From an uncultured Collinsella sp. (GTDB lineage: Bacteria > Actinomycetota > Coriobacteriia > Coriobacteriales > Coriobacteriaceae): DNA of 64,000 nt. The notes under the pieces are model-generated. The model searched no databases. It saw only the letters and a list, made by a program, of their open reading frames with translations, and had not been told where the DNA came from. The translations under genes were made by a program, and so were the position numbers. The first letter of the stretch is position 1. Every line of letters begins with the position of its first letter. Location of the stretch: NCBI GenBank assembly GCA_900754075.1, contig CAAEBN010000044.1:1-64000 (forward strand), in the 5' to 3' direction. Of the stretch, positions 15,010-24,159 are shown piece by piece.

Positions 15010-15849
15010 CTAGGACTCTTGCGGCAGGCGTTTCTTGCCTTTGCGGGCACGGTTTCTAAAGTTCTCGACGGCCTCTTCCATGCCCAGAGGTACATAGGTG
15101 AGCTCATCGAGGTTATCGGGTAGGTAGCAGGCAAGGCTTTGCTCCTGCACGCGGCCCACTGTGAGCTGTTCGTCGGTTGGCTTCTCGCCGGGTGTGGCGC
15201 AAATGCCATAGACGGCGGCGCCCATCTCGCGCGTGCGGCACTCATACTCGGTCTCGGGATGCTCGGGATGGTCGCGGCGAACGTCGTCACTTATCCAAAG
15301 TGTGTCGTAGCCGGCCGCGGCAAACTGCCCCAGGGCGTAGTCGCGCAATGGCTTGCTGTCGGTTCGCAGCGTGACGGTGGCGCCGGCTGCAAGGAGCGGG
15401 CGGTAGAGCATCAAATGGTCGACGTGGACGAGTCGTTTTTTGGCGTACTTGGCCTTGGGCTGCGGCGTGGGAAAGTTGATGGTGATGGCATCGAGCTCGC
15501 CTGCGGCAAACAGCTGCGGCAGCGATGCGGCGCCTCGGGGCAGGACGAGTGCGTTGGTCAGCTCCTGCTCGCAGATTTTCTGCGCGGCATAGGCGATGCA
15601 GATGGGCTCTTGGTCCATGCCGATAAAGAGCGTGTTTGGCTCGTGGACCGCGCGCTCTACAAGGTACGTTCCCTTGCCACAGCCAAGATCCAGGTGAAGG
15701 CGTTCGAAGGGCTTGCTGCCTGCGGGCGCACAGGCCTTGCGCCAATCTCCGACATAGGCCTCGGGGTTCGTCTCAATCGCATCGGCGTAGCGCTCCAGGC
15801 GCTCTTCCAGCACAAAGTTCTTAGGCGTGCGAACGTGGACGGCTCCCAT
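15010..15849 (-). CDS. trmB: tRNA (guanine-N7-)-methyltransferase TrmB
   Basis: TrmB methylates G46 of tRNA using SAM. The 279-residue protein has the SAM motif LDLGCGKGTYL near residue 55, GMDQEP, and the TrmB active-site segment INFPTPQPKAKYAKKRL, followed by TDSKPL and the C-terminal TEYECRTR region. Compared with typical TrmB (about 220 residues) it has a longer C-terminal tail. AAGGAG precedes the ATG. A Trm9-like methyltransferase lies 118 bp upstream on the same strand. Confidence 0.92.
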   Translation of the reverse strand: MGAVHVRTPKNFVLEERLERYADAIETNPEAYVGDWRKACAPAGSKPFERLHLDLGCGKGTYLVERAVHEPNTLFIGMDQEPICIAYAAQKICEQELTNALVLPRGAASLPQLFAAGELDAITINFPTPQPKAKYAKKRLVHVDHLMLYRPLLAAGATVTLRTDSKPLRDYALGQFAAAGYDTLWISDDVRRDHPEHPETEYECRTREMGAAVYGICATPGEKPTDEQLTVGRVQEQSLACYLPDNLDELTYVPLGMEEAVENFRNRARKGKKRLPQES

Positions 15850-15967
15850 GAGGCTCCTTGGTCATAAGTATGGAACGCATAGCTGCGCGTTCCGTCAATG
15901 GGTTGAAAAAGGGTGGGCATAGCTTGCCCGAAAGATGCGATGCGGCTCGGTGGCGAGTCATCGATGC

Positions 15968-16840
15968 TTACAGACGCTTGAGGATCACATAGCGATTGAG
16001 CTCGCCGCTGCGACCGTCGGCATGGAAGCGCTCAAGCTCGCGCACGGGGACCTCGCCGCTCTTGTAGAACGTACGGACGCCACGCACCAGATCGGTGATC
16101 TGCTGATCGTCAAAGTGATGGCAATAGCGGTAGGCGTGGCGGTCGTTTTGCCAGCCAATGAGGTGGTCGCCGGCTTCAAACTGCGCGGAATCGTAACCCT
16201 CAAACGGCGGGGTGAGCTCGGCGCGGGCCTCGGCGCGAACAGCCTTGCGCGCCATGCGCTCGTCGTTCATAAACTCCCAAAAGCTGATGGCGATGATGCC
16301 GCCCGGGTGCGTCTGGCGCACCAGAGCGTCGAGCACGCGCACGCGGTACTCGCACGACGGCACGTGGTGCATAAAACCAAAGCAGACCGAGATGTCGGCG
16401 AGCGGGGCGTCGAAAAGTGCGTCGGGCGTCTCGGCGGGGTTGAGCTTCATGAGGGCATCGAGCACGTCGAGTTCCTGGAAGTGCAGGTTGGGAATGCGCA
16501 GGGCGTGACCACGCGCATCGATGGCCAGGTCTTGGCACGAGTCGACGCCATAGAACTCAAACGGGCAGCTGGCGTCTGCCGAGGGGTTTGCGCCATCGAC
16601 GCCCTTGGCGGCAAGTGCGCCGCCGGCGGCAAAGTTCTCGAATCGCATATTGCCGCAGGCAAGATCGAAGACGCGGACGGGATGCTCGATGGTGGCGACG
16701 TCGAGCTGTTCGAGTGCGATGTCCATGGTGCGCACCCAGCCGGGCCACGGGGCCTGGCGCGTATCGGAGAAGGAGGCGGAGTGCTCGCGATAGAACGTGT
16801 TGTTGAGCTGGATGAGCGATGAGGCGAAATCGCGGTTCAC
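15968..16840 (-). CDS. Trm9/ALKBH8-like SAM-dependent methyltransferase
   Basis: A 290-residue class I methyltransferase. The segment FYREHSASFSDTRQAPWPGW and the SAM motif FDLACGNMRF (residues 58-67) match the Trm9/ALKBH8 group, which in eukaryotes methylates cm5U at the tRNA wobble position. HHVPSCEYR and GGIIAISFWEFM form the later core. I chose GTG 16840 because GGAGGGAG lies just upstream. An in-frame extension to 16975 would add a short CPRCG-containing segment without a second CxxC. The gene lies 2 kb from elp3, which makes a shared wobble-uridine pathway plausible. Confidence 0.65.
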   Translation of the reverse strand: MNRDFASSLIQLNNTFYREHSASFSDTRQAPWPGWVRTMDIALEQLDVATIEHPVRVFDLACGNMRFENFAAGGALAAKGVDGANPSADASCPFEFYGVDSCQDLAIDARGHALRIPNLHFQELDVLDALMKLNPAETPDALFDAPLADISVCFGFMHHVPSCEYRVRVLDALVRQTHPGGIIAISFWEFMNDERMARKAVRAEARAELTPPFEGYDSAQFEAGDHLIGWQNDRHAYRYCHHFDDQQITDLVRGVRTFYKSGEVPVRELERFHADGRSGELNRYVILKRL

Positions 16841-17106
16841 GGCGCGGGACTCCCTCCGTTGGCGGTGCGGAATAAACGGTACGACCATACTACCGTTAAC
16901 GCCGCAACGGGGACAACCGGACTGCGGGTCATTGCTTGGTTTGGACACATTTTCGCAGCTCATGCGCGCCCGCAACCGCCGGTTGTCAAAAATCCCACTA
17001 AAATAGGTGGCATGTTTTTGGCGGTGGCGGATAGATTTTAACTGTGCAAGGCGCCTTAAGAAGAAAAACGGTCCGGCGGCACGGCTGGCATCACATAGGA
17101 GGAACC
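16841..17106. other. Divergent intergenic region
   Basis: No gene is recognised. ACGGTAG/TACCGT-like half-sites around 16880 and the GGTTGTC/GACAACC pair (16914-16987) are the only symmetric features. The region should contain promoters for the methyltransferase (-) and the XRE gene (+). TAGGAGGAACC before 17107 is the XRE ribosome-binding site. Confidence 0.3.
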
Positions 17107-17829
17107 ATGAATGTAGAAACTGCGCAGCGGCTCGCCAACCTTCGTCGCAGCAAGGGTTTTAGCCAAGAAGGGCTCGCGCGAAAGCTGGGGCTGTCGCGCC
17201 AGGCGGTCAGTAAATGGGAGCGCGCGGAGAGCTCGCCCGATACCGAGAACCTGATCTCGCTCGCTAAACTCTATGGCGTGAGTTTGGACGAGCTCCTCAA
17301 TCCGAGTGACGAGATCGAGGACGATATCGAGTTTGAGAACGAGGACCGCGCTCGTCAGCGCGAGGCCGAGGCGGCAGAGCGTGCTCGCACCCATGAGGCG
17401 GCGGCGCGCGCTACCGAGGCGGCAACGCAGGCGAGTGATGCTGCGGCCAAGGCGGCGCAAGCGGCAAGCTGGAGTGCGCAGGCCGCCAATGCCGCTACGG
17501 CGCAGGCGACGAGTGGCGGCGCAGTTGGTTCGACTCCGGTGAAGGGCCCCTTCCAGTCGTTCCCGTATTGGGCCGTGTGCTGGCTGCTGTTCTTTTTACT
17601 GATGTTCCTGGTTGGTGCCAGCCCCTTTCCCGCACTGATCTTCTTTACGATTCCCATCTATCACTGGGTGGCGCGTGCGCTCGATGGCGATTGGGCGCGC
17701 GGGGATATTCAGGTTGGTTCGGCGCCGGTGGCGGTCAAGGCCCAGGGGAAGGATACTTCTGCGGAGCCTGATGCTGACGTGGCTACCGCGACTACCGCTG
17801 AGCCGATTGCCAAAGAGGGTGATGAATGA
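17107..17829 (+). CDS. XRE-family regulator with C-terminal membrane anchor
   Basis: A 240-residue protein. Residues 5-66 are an XRE helix-turn-helix (GFSQEGLARKLGLSRQAVSKWE). A charged alanine-rich coiled-coil segment (75-135) leads to two hydrophobic segments (about 153-170 and 172-190) and an acidic tail. The architecture suggests a membrane-tethered regulator. TAGGAGG lies 6 nt before ATG 17107; an earlier ATG at 17044 lacks support. It overlaps the next gene by 4 bp (ATGA), so both are probably coupled and likely respond to the same envelope signal. Confidence 0.85.
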   Translation: MNVETAQRLANLRRSKGFSQEGLARKLGLSRQAVSKWERAESSPDTENLISLAKLYGVSLDELLNPSDEIEDDIEFENEDRARQREAEAAERARTHEAAARATEAATQASDAAAKAAQAASWSAQAANAATAQATSGGAVGSTPVKGPFQSFPYWAVCWLLFFLLMFLVGASPFPALIFFTIPIYHWVARALDGDWARGDIQVGSAPVAVKAQGKDTSAEPDADVATATTAEPIAKEGDE

Positions 17830-18725
17830 TGAAGCTTTCACATGAATCCAAGGTACGCTTGGGCGTTGGCATCGGAGCGTTTGTGCTCATCCTTGGGCTT
17901 GTCTTTGGCATTTCGCGGCTATTGGCTCATTCCGATATGGTGCGTACGACCGGTATTCTATCTGGCAATTTGTCTGATTTTGACGATATGTTTGACGACG
18001 ATGATCTCTTGGATAGCGGTAACTATTCCGCTCGGCCTCAGCAGCTTTCGAGCACGACTTTTGATGCCGATGAGTTCCGCTACCTCGATTTCGATATCGA
18101 TGCGGCTACGGTGGACGTCAAGGTTGTTGATGGCAACAAGGCTCGCGTTATTGAGCGGGGTCGCGTTGCCGAGGGTATGGATGCCTCCAAGGCCGCGACG
18201 CAAAACATCGCATCCGTCGAGGACTCGACGCTTAAGGTTTCCCAGTTTGGAAGTGATGACGGTAAGGCAATCGATCGCTCAGTTACGGTCGAGCTGCCGC
18301 GCCGTGTTGCCGAACATCTGAAGGGAGTCAACGCGCACGTGGGTTCGGGTGATCTGCAGATTGCCGGTGTCATCTGTGATGGTTTCGATCTTTTCCTGGG
18401 TGCGGGAGATGTAGAGTTTACGGGCAGCGTGACTGATGCGCTCAGCGCTGAGGTCGGTTCGGGCGATGTGACGTTCGAGCTTTACCAGGCCCCCGCGAAG
18501 TCGATGGACGTGAGTGTGGGCTCGGGCGATGTGGAGATGACGGTTCCGAACTCGACGGGCTTTAAGGCGAGCCTCACCTTGGGCAGCGGCGACTTCGAGA
18601 GCGATTTCCTTCCGCTTGGCTACGACGGCGAGACCATTTTGAATCTTGAATTCGATAACGGTGACAAGTCTGCCACGTATCGTTTTGAGGTCGGTTCGGG
18701 CGACATGTCGTTTGATTCGGAGTAG
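17826..18725 (+). CDS. DUF4097-type membrane-anchored beta-repeat protein
   Basis: A 299-residue protein with one N-terminal transmembrane segment (about 10-32) and an extracytoplasmic domain containing repeated strands ending in GSGD or GAGD (at least five times). This is the DUF4097/LiaG-like beta-helix pattern. Such proteins are often encoded beside an XRE or PspC-type regulator, as here. The start codon overlaps the XRE stop (ATGATG; a second ATG lies at 17829). The role is probably envelope sensing; no enzymatic residues are seen. Confidence 0.75.
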   Translation: MMKLSHESKVRLGVGIGAFVLILGLVFGISRLLAHSDMVRTTGILSGNLSDFDDMFDDDDLLDSGNYSARPQQLSSTTFDADEFRYLDFDIDAATVDVKVVDGNKARVIERGRVAEGMDASKAATQNIASVEDSTLKVSQFGSDDGKAIDRSVTVELPRRVAEHLKGVNAHVGSGDLQIAGVICDGFDLFLGAGDVEFTGSVTDALSAEVGSGDVTFELYQAPAKSMDVSVGSGDVEMTVPNSTGFKASLTLGSGDFESDFLPLGYDGETILNLEFDNGDKSATYRFEVGSGDMSFDSE

Positions 18726-18772
18726 TGAGGCAGACGAAAGCCTAGGCGAAGATATAGACGCGCTGTTTGATG

Positions 18773-18810
18773 AAGGCGCCGAAGCCGAGATCGGCTCCGG
18801 CGCCTTTGCC
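18773..18810 (+). terminator. Terminator after the XRE/DUF4097 pair
   Basis: AAGGCGCCG (18773-18781) pairs with CGGCGCCTT (18799-18807), with an inner AGCCGA/TCGGCT stem, followed by TTTGCCTTT. It separates the pair from elp3, whose start codon is 18 bp further on. Confidence 0.7.
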
Positions 18811-18824
18811 TTTACAATGGGGGC

Positions 18825-20732
18825 ATGGAACAGATTATCTTGAACATACTCGAGGCTCTGCGTCGCGGCGAGACCGTGGACGACAAGGAGCTCGTCAAAC
18901 TGATACATGCCGAGGCGCGCCGTGAGGGTGCCGATAAGCGCGACCTGGCCAAGCGTCGTCTGCTGCCGTTTTACCAGCGGGTAAAGCGTGAGGAGCCGGC
19001 TCGTTGGGCTGGGTGGAATGCCGATGCCGAGCTAGAGCGTCAACTGCTGCAGGTGCTGCGTATGAAGCCGCGCCGAACGGCTTCGGGCGTGGCGACCATT
19101 ACCGTCATCACCAAGCCGTGGCCGTGCTCGGGCGATTGCCTGTTTTGCCCCAACGACCTGCGTATGCCCAAAAGCTATCTGCATGCCGAGCCCGCGTGCG
19201 CCCGTGCGGAGCAAAATTGCTTCGATCCATATCTGCAGGTGAGCGCCCGTTTGACGGCGCTTTCGCAGATGGGGCATGCGACCGATAAGATCGAGCTCAT
19301 TGTGCTTGGCGGTACCTGGAGCGACTATCCGGAAGGCTATCAGACATGGTTTATGTCGGAGCTTTTCCGTGCGCTCAATGACGATGCCGTCGCCGGCGTG
19401 GCTGCCAACCCCATGTTGGCGCGTCCGGGCATCAGCCGTGCCGAGGCAGGGCGCCTGCTCGATGACGCGCCCGCCGATGCGCTGCCGCCGGTGGTGGCGG
19501 AGCGTCGCGAGCGCTATCGGGCTGCCGGTATTGCGACCGACGAGGCCGAGCTTGCGAGCGGTGTTGCCGGCGAACAGGAGCGCGTAGATGCTGCCGTGGG
19601 CGGCTATAACCGTGCGGTGCGTCGTCTGTACGGCCCCGGCACGCCGTGGGACGAGGTCGCCGAGTGGCAGACGGCCACGATGGAGGAGCTCGAGCGTCAG
19701 CAGCGCATCAACGAGACGGCGAAGCATCGCGTAGTGGGGCTCGTTATCGAGACCCGGCCCGATGCCGTGACGCCACAGGCGCTCACGCTCATTCGTCGCC
19801 TGGGCTGCACCAAGATTCAGATGGGCATCCAAAGCCTTGACCAGCACCTGCTCGATATCAACGAGCGTCGCATTTCGGTGGCGAAGATCGAGCGGGCGTT
19901 CTCGCTTGCGCGCCTGTTTGGCTTTAAGATCCACGCGCATTTTATGCTCAACTTGCTGGGCGCTACGCCCGAGGGGGACAAACGCGACTACGAGCGCTTT
20001 ATGACCGAAGGGGCCTTTATGCCCGACGAGGTCAAGGTCTACCCGTGTGCGCTCATCGAGGGCTCGCGTCTGGTGGGCTGCTATGAGCGCGGCGAGTGGC
20101 GCCCCTATACCGAGGAAGAGCTGCTCGTTGTGTTGGCCGACGACATCGTGGTGACGCCGGCGTTCTGTCGTATCAGCCGCATGATTCGCGACTTTAGCTC
20201 CGACGACATTATGGTGGGCAACAAGAAGCCCAACCTGCGTCAGCTCGTCGAGAACCGCTTGGCGGCTCATGGAGAAGGCGCGGCGGTGCGCGAGATTCGC
20301 TATCGCGAGATCAGTACCGCGGGTGCCGACCTGGATGAGTTGACCCTTGACGAGGAAGTAGCGTACGAGACGCCGGTGACGCACGAGCGCTTTTTGCAGT
20401 GGGTGACGCCCGAAGGCAAGATTGCCGGCTTTTTGCGCCTGTCGCTGCCCGACCATTCGTTTGTTGCCGCGCATGTGGACGAGTTGCCGACGATGCCGGA
20501 CGAGGCGATGATTCGCGAGGTGCACGTGTATGGCATGGCGGCACGCGTGGGGGATCAAGGTCAGGCGGCTCAGCATCACGGTCTGGGGCGTCTGCTCGTG
20601 GAGCGTGCGTGCGAGATTGCCCGGGATGCGGGTTATGCGCGTATCAACGTGATTAGCGCGATTGGCACACGCGAGTACTATCGCCATCTTGGATTTTATG
20701 ACCATGGCCTTTATCTGCAAAAGGAGCTCTAG
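18825..20732 (+). CDS. elp3: Elp3-family tRNA uridine(34) carboxymethyl enzyme (radical SAM + GNAT)
   Basis: A 635-residue homologue of the Elongator catalytic subunit Elp3, which in eukaryotes and archaea adds the carboxymethyl group to wobble U34 using acetyl-CoA and SAM radical chemistry. The [4Fe-4S] motif is Cys101, Cys105, Cys108 in WPCSGDCLFCPN. VGLVIETRPD, KIQMGIQS and HAHFMLNLLGATPEGD continue the radical SAM barrel, and the C-terminal GNAT domain has the acetyl-CoA loop in HHGLGRLL and a final GFYDHG. The region at residues 180-270 is an unusual insertion. Start ATG 18825 has GGGGG only 1-2 nt before it. The gene abuts a spermidine-synthase-like gene. Confidence 0.85.
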   Translation: MEQIILNILEALRRGETVDDKELVKLIHAEARREGADKRDLAKRRLLPFYQRVKREEPARWAGWNADAELERQLLQVLRMKPRRTASGVATITVITKPWPCSGDCLFCPNDLRMPKSYLHAEPACARAEQNCFDPYLQVSARLTALSQMGHATDKIELIVLGGTWSDYPEGYQTWFMSELFRALNDDAVAGVAANPMLARPGISRAEAGRLLDDAPADALPPVVAERRERYRAAGIATDEAELASGVAGEQERVDAAVGGYNRAVRRLYGPGTPWDEVAEWQTATMEELERQQRINETAKHRVVGLVIETRPDAVTPQALTLIRRLGCTKIQMGIQSLDQHLLDINERRISVAKIERAFSLARLFGFKIHAHFMLNLLGATPEGDKRDYERFMTEGAFMPDEVKVYPCALIEGSRLVGCYERGEWRPYTEEELLVVLADDIVVTPAFCRISRMIRDFSSDDIMVGNKKPNLRQLVENRLAAHGEGAAVREIRYREISTAGADLDELTLDEEVAYETPVTHERFLQWVTPEGKIAGFLRLSLPDHSFVAAHVDELPTMPDEAMIREVHVYGMAARVGDQGQAAQHHGLGRLLVERACEIARDAGYARINVISAIGTREYYRHLGFYDHGLYLQKEL

Positions 20733-21608
20733 ATGAACAAGCCGAGTGTTTCTGCCGGCGTCGTTGCCGGCGTTGCTCTGGGAGCCGCGGCGCTTGGTGC
20801 GGCTGCTGTCGCTGTTCGTGCTGCCTGTCTGCAGGTTGCGCGAACCCGCAATGGGTTGGCGCGTGTAAAACGCGTGCACAATGAGAGCGACGATGAGATT
20901 CGCGTCTTGGTGCAAGGTGGGGTCTACCAAAGTGCGAGTTACGTTGGCGAGCGTTGGGCAGAGCCGGTCTTTGCGTACTATCGTGCATTTGACGATGTGT
21001 TTGAGACTGAGGGCGCAATGCGTGACGCTTATGGTCACGGTATCGACCGTATGCTCATGCTGGGCGGGGGTGGGTTTGCCTATCCCAAGTTCGCGCTGAT
21101 GTCGCACGAGGGCTTGCGCATGGACGTTATCGAGTATGACGGAGAGATTACGCGCCTGGCGCGCCGCTGGTTCTACCTGGACGAGCTGGAGCGCGCGGTG
21201 GGCGACCGCTTGCGGGTGATTACCGCTGAGGCGCGTTCGTACCTGGGTGTGACGAGCGTGGGCCATCGTCGCTACGACGTGGTCGTGAGCGATTGCTTTG
21301 GCGGTGCCGAGCCCGTGCGCGAGCTGGCGACGGTTGAGGCGTTGCGTTTGGTGCGAGGCAGCCTGAACCCCGGGGGTATCTACGTTGCCAATATCGTGGG
21401 CGCAAACGAGGGGAGCGACGTGACGTTCCTGCGCGACTGCGCTGCCACGGCACTCGAGGTGTTCGCCCACGCCTGGGTGGTCCCATGTGGCGATGCGGAG
21501 TTCGGCGGCGAGGAGAACTACCTGCTCATCGCCAGCGACGGCGACTACGCCTTTGCCGAAGCCGTGCCCTTCGACGCTGACTTCCTCGGCACCGTCCTTC
21601 ACGATTAG
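20733..21608 (+). CDS. Spermidine synthase-like SAM-binding protein with N-terminal membrane segment
   Basis: A 291-residue protein with a hydrophobic N-terminus (about 8-32) and a polyamine-synthase/methyltransferase core: MLMLGGGGFAYP, VIEYDGEI, YDVVVSDCFGG and LNPGGIYVANI. The core is that of spermidine-synthase-like proteins, but a dedicated substrate pocket cannot be confirmed, so another aminopropyl- or methyl-transfer role is possible. The ATG begins directly after the elp3 stop codon, with AAAGGAG inside the end of elp3, so translation is coupled. It converges on the helicase at 21631. Confidence 0.65.
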   Translation: MNKPSVSAGVVAGVALGAAALGAAAVAVRAACLQVARTRNGLARVKRVHNESDDEIRVLVQGGVYQSASYVGERWAEPVFAYYRAFDDVFETEGAMRDAYGHGIDRMLMLGGGGFAYPKFALMSHEGLRMDVIEYDGEITRLARRWFYLDELERAVGDRLRVITAEARSYLGVTSVGHRRYDVVVSDCFGGAEPVRELATVEALRLVRGSLNPGGIYVANIVGANEGSDVTFLRDCAATALEVFAHAWVVPCGDAEFGGEENYLLIASDGDYAFAEAVPFDADFLGTVLHD

Positions 21609-21630
21609 TACGTCTCCCAAAAGACTGGTC

Positions 21631-24078
21631 TTAGGCGTGGTCGCGCCAGCTGAGGACGCGCTGCTTCATGCCCTCGATGTCGAGCACGCCTTCGGCGAAG
21701 CCTTTGCGCACGAGCTCCTCGGGAACGTACTCGTCGTAGCGATCAAAATAAGGCACCTCGCCGGGATAGACGAGCTCGATGGGGTTGAAGTCCTTCTCGG
21801 CCTCGGCGGCGAGCACCTCAAAGAATGTCTCCTCGTCGGCCTTCATCTTAAACTGCATAAAGTATGGACGCGACGGATCGAGCCCGCGAAGGCCCAGCTC
21901 CGCGGCGCATTTAATCTTGAGCATACGTTCGAGCGCCAAAAAGGCGTAGCTGCCTAACCAAGGGAAGAACACCCAGGTGTCGCCACCCAGGTTGATGAGC
22001 GGCTTGGTTCCCGCGCCCGAAATCTCGGCCGTATGACGAGCCTGCGCCAAGCGGGCCCGTGCGTTACCCATAAGGTACGGATATGCTGCGTGCTCAGTGA
22101 GCGCTTGGCGCATGCGCTCGAGTACATGCGTGTTAATGTCGCCGGGGCAGTCGCCAAAGTATGCCGGCACACGACCTTTGACTTGCGTGGCAAAGACGGT
22201 ATGGCGCTTCCAGTCCACTTCCTCGACAATCCAGCAGAGTCCGGCGATGGCGATGCGCTCACCGGGCGGTGGCGGATTGACGATCGTGCCCAACTCGGCC
22301 GACTCGCTGCGAACGGTGAACTCCTCGTTTTCCTGGAATACGGCGTAGAACTTAAAGTTGTTAATGATGCGCTCGCCCGCGAGACCCACAATGAGCCCAC
22401 CGCCCTCGGTGACCTGGATATGGTCGATCTTGATGAGGTGGCGCAGCAACACGCGATAGTCATCGGCCGAGATGCGATGGAAATAGCTGAGCGTGAGCAC
22501 GCGCTGGGCAAGCTCTGCCGGCGTGAGTTCGCCGGTACTGGCAAGCGTCGACATAGTCTGGTGGTAGAGCAGGCTGTAGGGGAGTCGATCGAGCTCGGGC
22601 GGCTCGACCCACTTTTCCTCGCGATAGAGTTGTACGAGCGCGATGCCCTGCAGGAGCTTCCACGGAATGGTCTCGGGCATCATCGTGCGCGGCTCGGGCT
22701 CTTCCTCGCGCATGACAAACCACATCTCGGGCGGAAGATCGCGACGGCCTGTGCGCCCCATGCGCTGCAAAAAGGAGCTGACGGTAAACGGCGCGTCAAT
22801 CTGGAACGCGCGCTCCAGGCGACCGATATCAATGCCGAGCTCCAGCGTGGAGGTGGTGACGGTCGTCTGCGCCTGCTCTTCGTCGCGCATGAGCTCCTCG
22901 GCCGTCTCGCGCAGCGATGCCGAAAGGTTGCCGTGATGGATTAGAAAGCGGTCTGGCTCGTGCCGGCTCTCGCAGTAGCTGCGCAACATGGAGCACACGG
23001 CCTCTGCCTCCTCGCGCGAGTTGGCAAAGACCAGGCACTTGCGGCCGCAGGTATGCTCAAAGATGTAGCCCATGCCGGGGTCGGCGTTGTCGGGTGCGGT
23101 GTCGGTGGGGTTGAGCAGTGCCTGTTCGGTTGCCTGCGGGATGTCGACTTCGCCCTCGGGGGCCGAGGAAGTTCGGCAGTCCTTGGGTGCGGCCTTGCCC
23201 CGTGCCCGCTCACGACGTTGACGGCGCTCCTCCTCCTGTGTGAGCTGCCCGCTGTGACGCATGTCTTGGGCGCCGGCGGGCAGCGCCGCGGATGCCGCTG
23301 CCTCGATGCGCTCGCACGCGAGCACTTCGGCCTCTTGAGGACCTGTGCTCGTGAATCCTCGCTGCTGAGCCTGGGGACCCGAGTTGTAGAAGTGCTCCAT
23401 GGAGATACGCCACACGCGGCGTGGCTCCTCAAAGCGGGGAATGACGCAGTCGCGTCCCGTCCCCTGCGACAGGAAGGCGCCCGTGCGTTCCGGGTCCCCG
23501 ATGGTAGCCGAAAGGCCAATGCGTCGAGGCTGCACGCCGGCCATGCGCGAGAGCCGCTCGATAAGGCAGAGCGTCTGCCCGCCGCGGTCACCGCGCATGA
23601 GCGAATGAACCTCGTCGATGACCACATAACGCAAGTCGCAGAACATACGCGGGATTGCCATGTGCTTGTGGATCAGGAGTGCCTCGAGTGATTCGGGCGT
23701 AATCTGCAGGATACCGCTCGGCTTTTTGATGAGCTTTGCCTTGTGCGACTGCGAGACATCGCCGTGCCAGTGCCAGACGGGGATATCGGCCTCTTCGCAC
23801 AGATCGTTGAGGCGAACGAACTGGTCGTTGATGAGCGCTTTGAGGGGGCCAATGTAGAGGGCACCCACGCTCGCGGGCGGGTTCTCCCAAAACTCGGTCA
23901 GGATGGGAAAGAAGGCCGCCTCAGTTTTGCCAGATGCCGTGGATGCCGTCAGGAGCACATTGTCTTGCGTGTTGAAGATGGCATCTGCCGCCGCAACCTG
24001 GATGGAGCGCAGACTCTCCCAATCGTGGGAGTAAATGAAATCCTGGATAAACGGGGCATATCGGTCAAAAGCGTTCAT
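21631..24078 (-). CDS. Lhr-like SF2 helicase (BrxHI-like)
   Basis: An 815-residue DEAD/DEAH helicase. Motifs: TASTASGKTEAA (Lys51), YIGPLKALINDQ, TPESLEALL, IDEVHSLMRGDRG (155-158) and GLSATIGDPE; in domain 2, VFANSREEAEAV, TTSTLELGIDIG and FLQRMGRTGRR. The winged-helix and C-terminal parts (about 450-815) resemble Lhr-core proteins and BREX type 2 BrxHI. A charged insertion (about 255-330) is probably disordered. ATG 24078 has GAGGAGG upstream. It is the last gene of a module with the BrxD-like ATPase and the TerB protein, which suggests phage defence or DNA processing; no methylase or PglZ is seen nearby. Confidence 0.82.
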   Translation of the reverse strand: MNAFDRYAPFIQDFIYSHDWESLRSIQVAAADAIFNTQDNVLLTASTASGKTEAAFFPILTEFWENPPASVGALYIGPLKALINDQFVRLNDLCEEADIPVWHWHGDVSQSHKAKLIKKPSGILQITPESLEALLIHKHMAIPRMFCDLRYVVIDEVHSLMRGDRGGQTLCLIERLSRMAGVQPRRIGLSATIGDPERTGAFLSQGTGRDCVIPRFEEPRRVWRISMEHFYNSGPQAQQRGFTSTGPQEAEVLACERIEAAASAALPAGAQDMRHSGQLTQEEERRQRRERARGKAAPKDCRTSSAPEGEVDIPQATEQALLNPTDTAPDNADPGMGYIFEHTCGRKCLVFANSREEAEAVCSMLRSYCESRHEPDRFLIHHGNLSASLRETAEELMRDEEQAQTTVTTSTLELGIDIGRLERAFQIDAPFTVSSFLQRMGRTGRRDLPPEMWFVMREEEPEPRTMMPETIPWKLLQGIALVQLYREEKWVEPPELDRLPYSLLYHQTMSTLASTGELTPAELAQRVLTLSYFHRISADDYRVLLRHLIKIDHIQVTEGGGLIVGLAGERIINNFKFYAVFQENEEFTVRSESAELGTIVNPPPPGERIAIAGLCWIVEEVDWKRHTVFATQVKGRVPAYFGDCPGDINTHVLERMRQALTEHAAYPYLMGNARARLAQARHTAEISGAGTKPLINLGGDTWVFFPWLGSYAFLALERMLKIKCAAELGLRGLDPSRPYFMQFKMKADEETFFEVLAAEAEKDFNPIELVYPGEVPYFDRYDEYVPEELVRKGFAEGVLDIEGMKQRVLSWRDHA

Positions 24079-24159
24079 GGGACCTCCTCTCATCAACGGG
24101 CCGATCAACGCAACGGACAACGGCTCGATATCTTGCAACATCGGCGTTTGCCCAGATAA

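Noticed and set aside
16841..16975. N-terminal extension of the Trm9-like methyltransferase with a CPRCG segment
   Set aside because: Only one CxxC is present, it has no ribosome-binding site, and a GTG at 16840 with GGAGGGAG gives the usual family start.
19032..21620. Open frame of 862 codons on the minus strand
   Set aside because: Antisense to elp3 and the spermidine-synthase-like gene, which have clear family motifs; the frame gives His/Arg/Leu-rich sequence without any domain, as expected in high-GC DNA.
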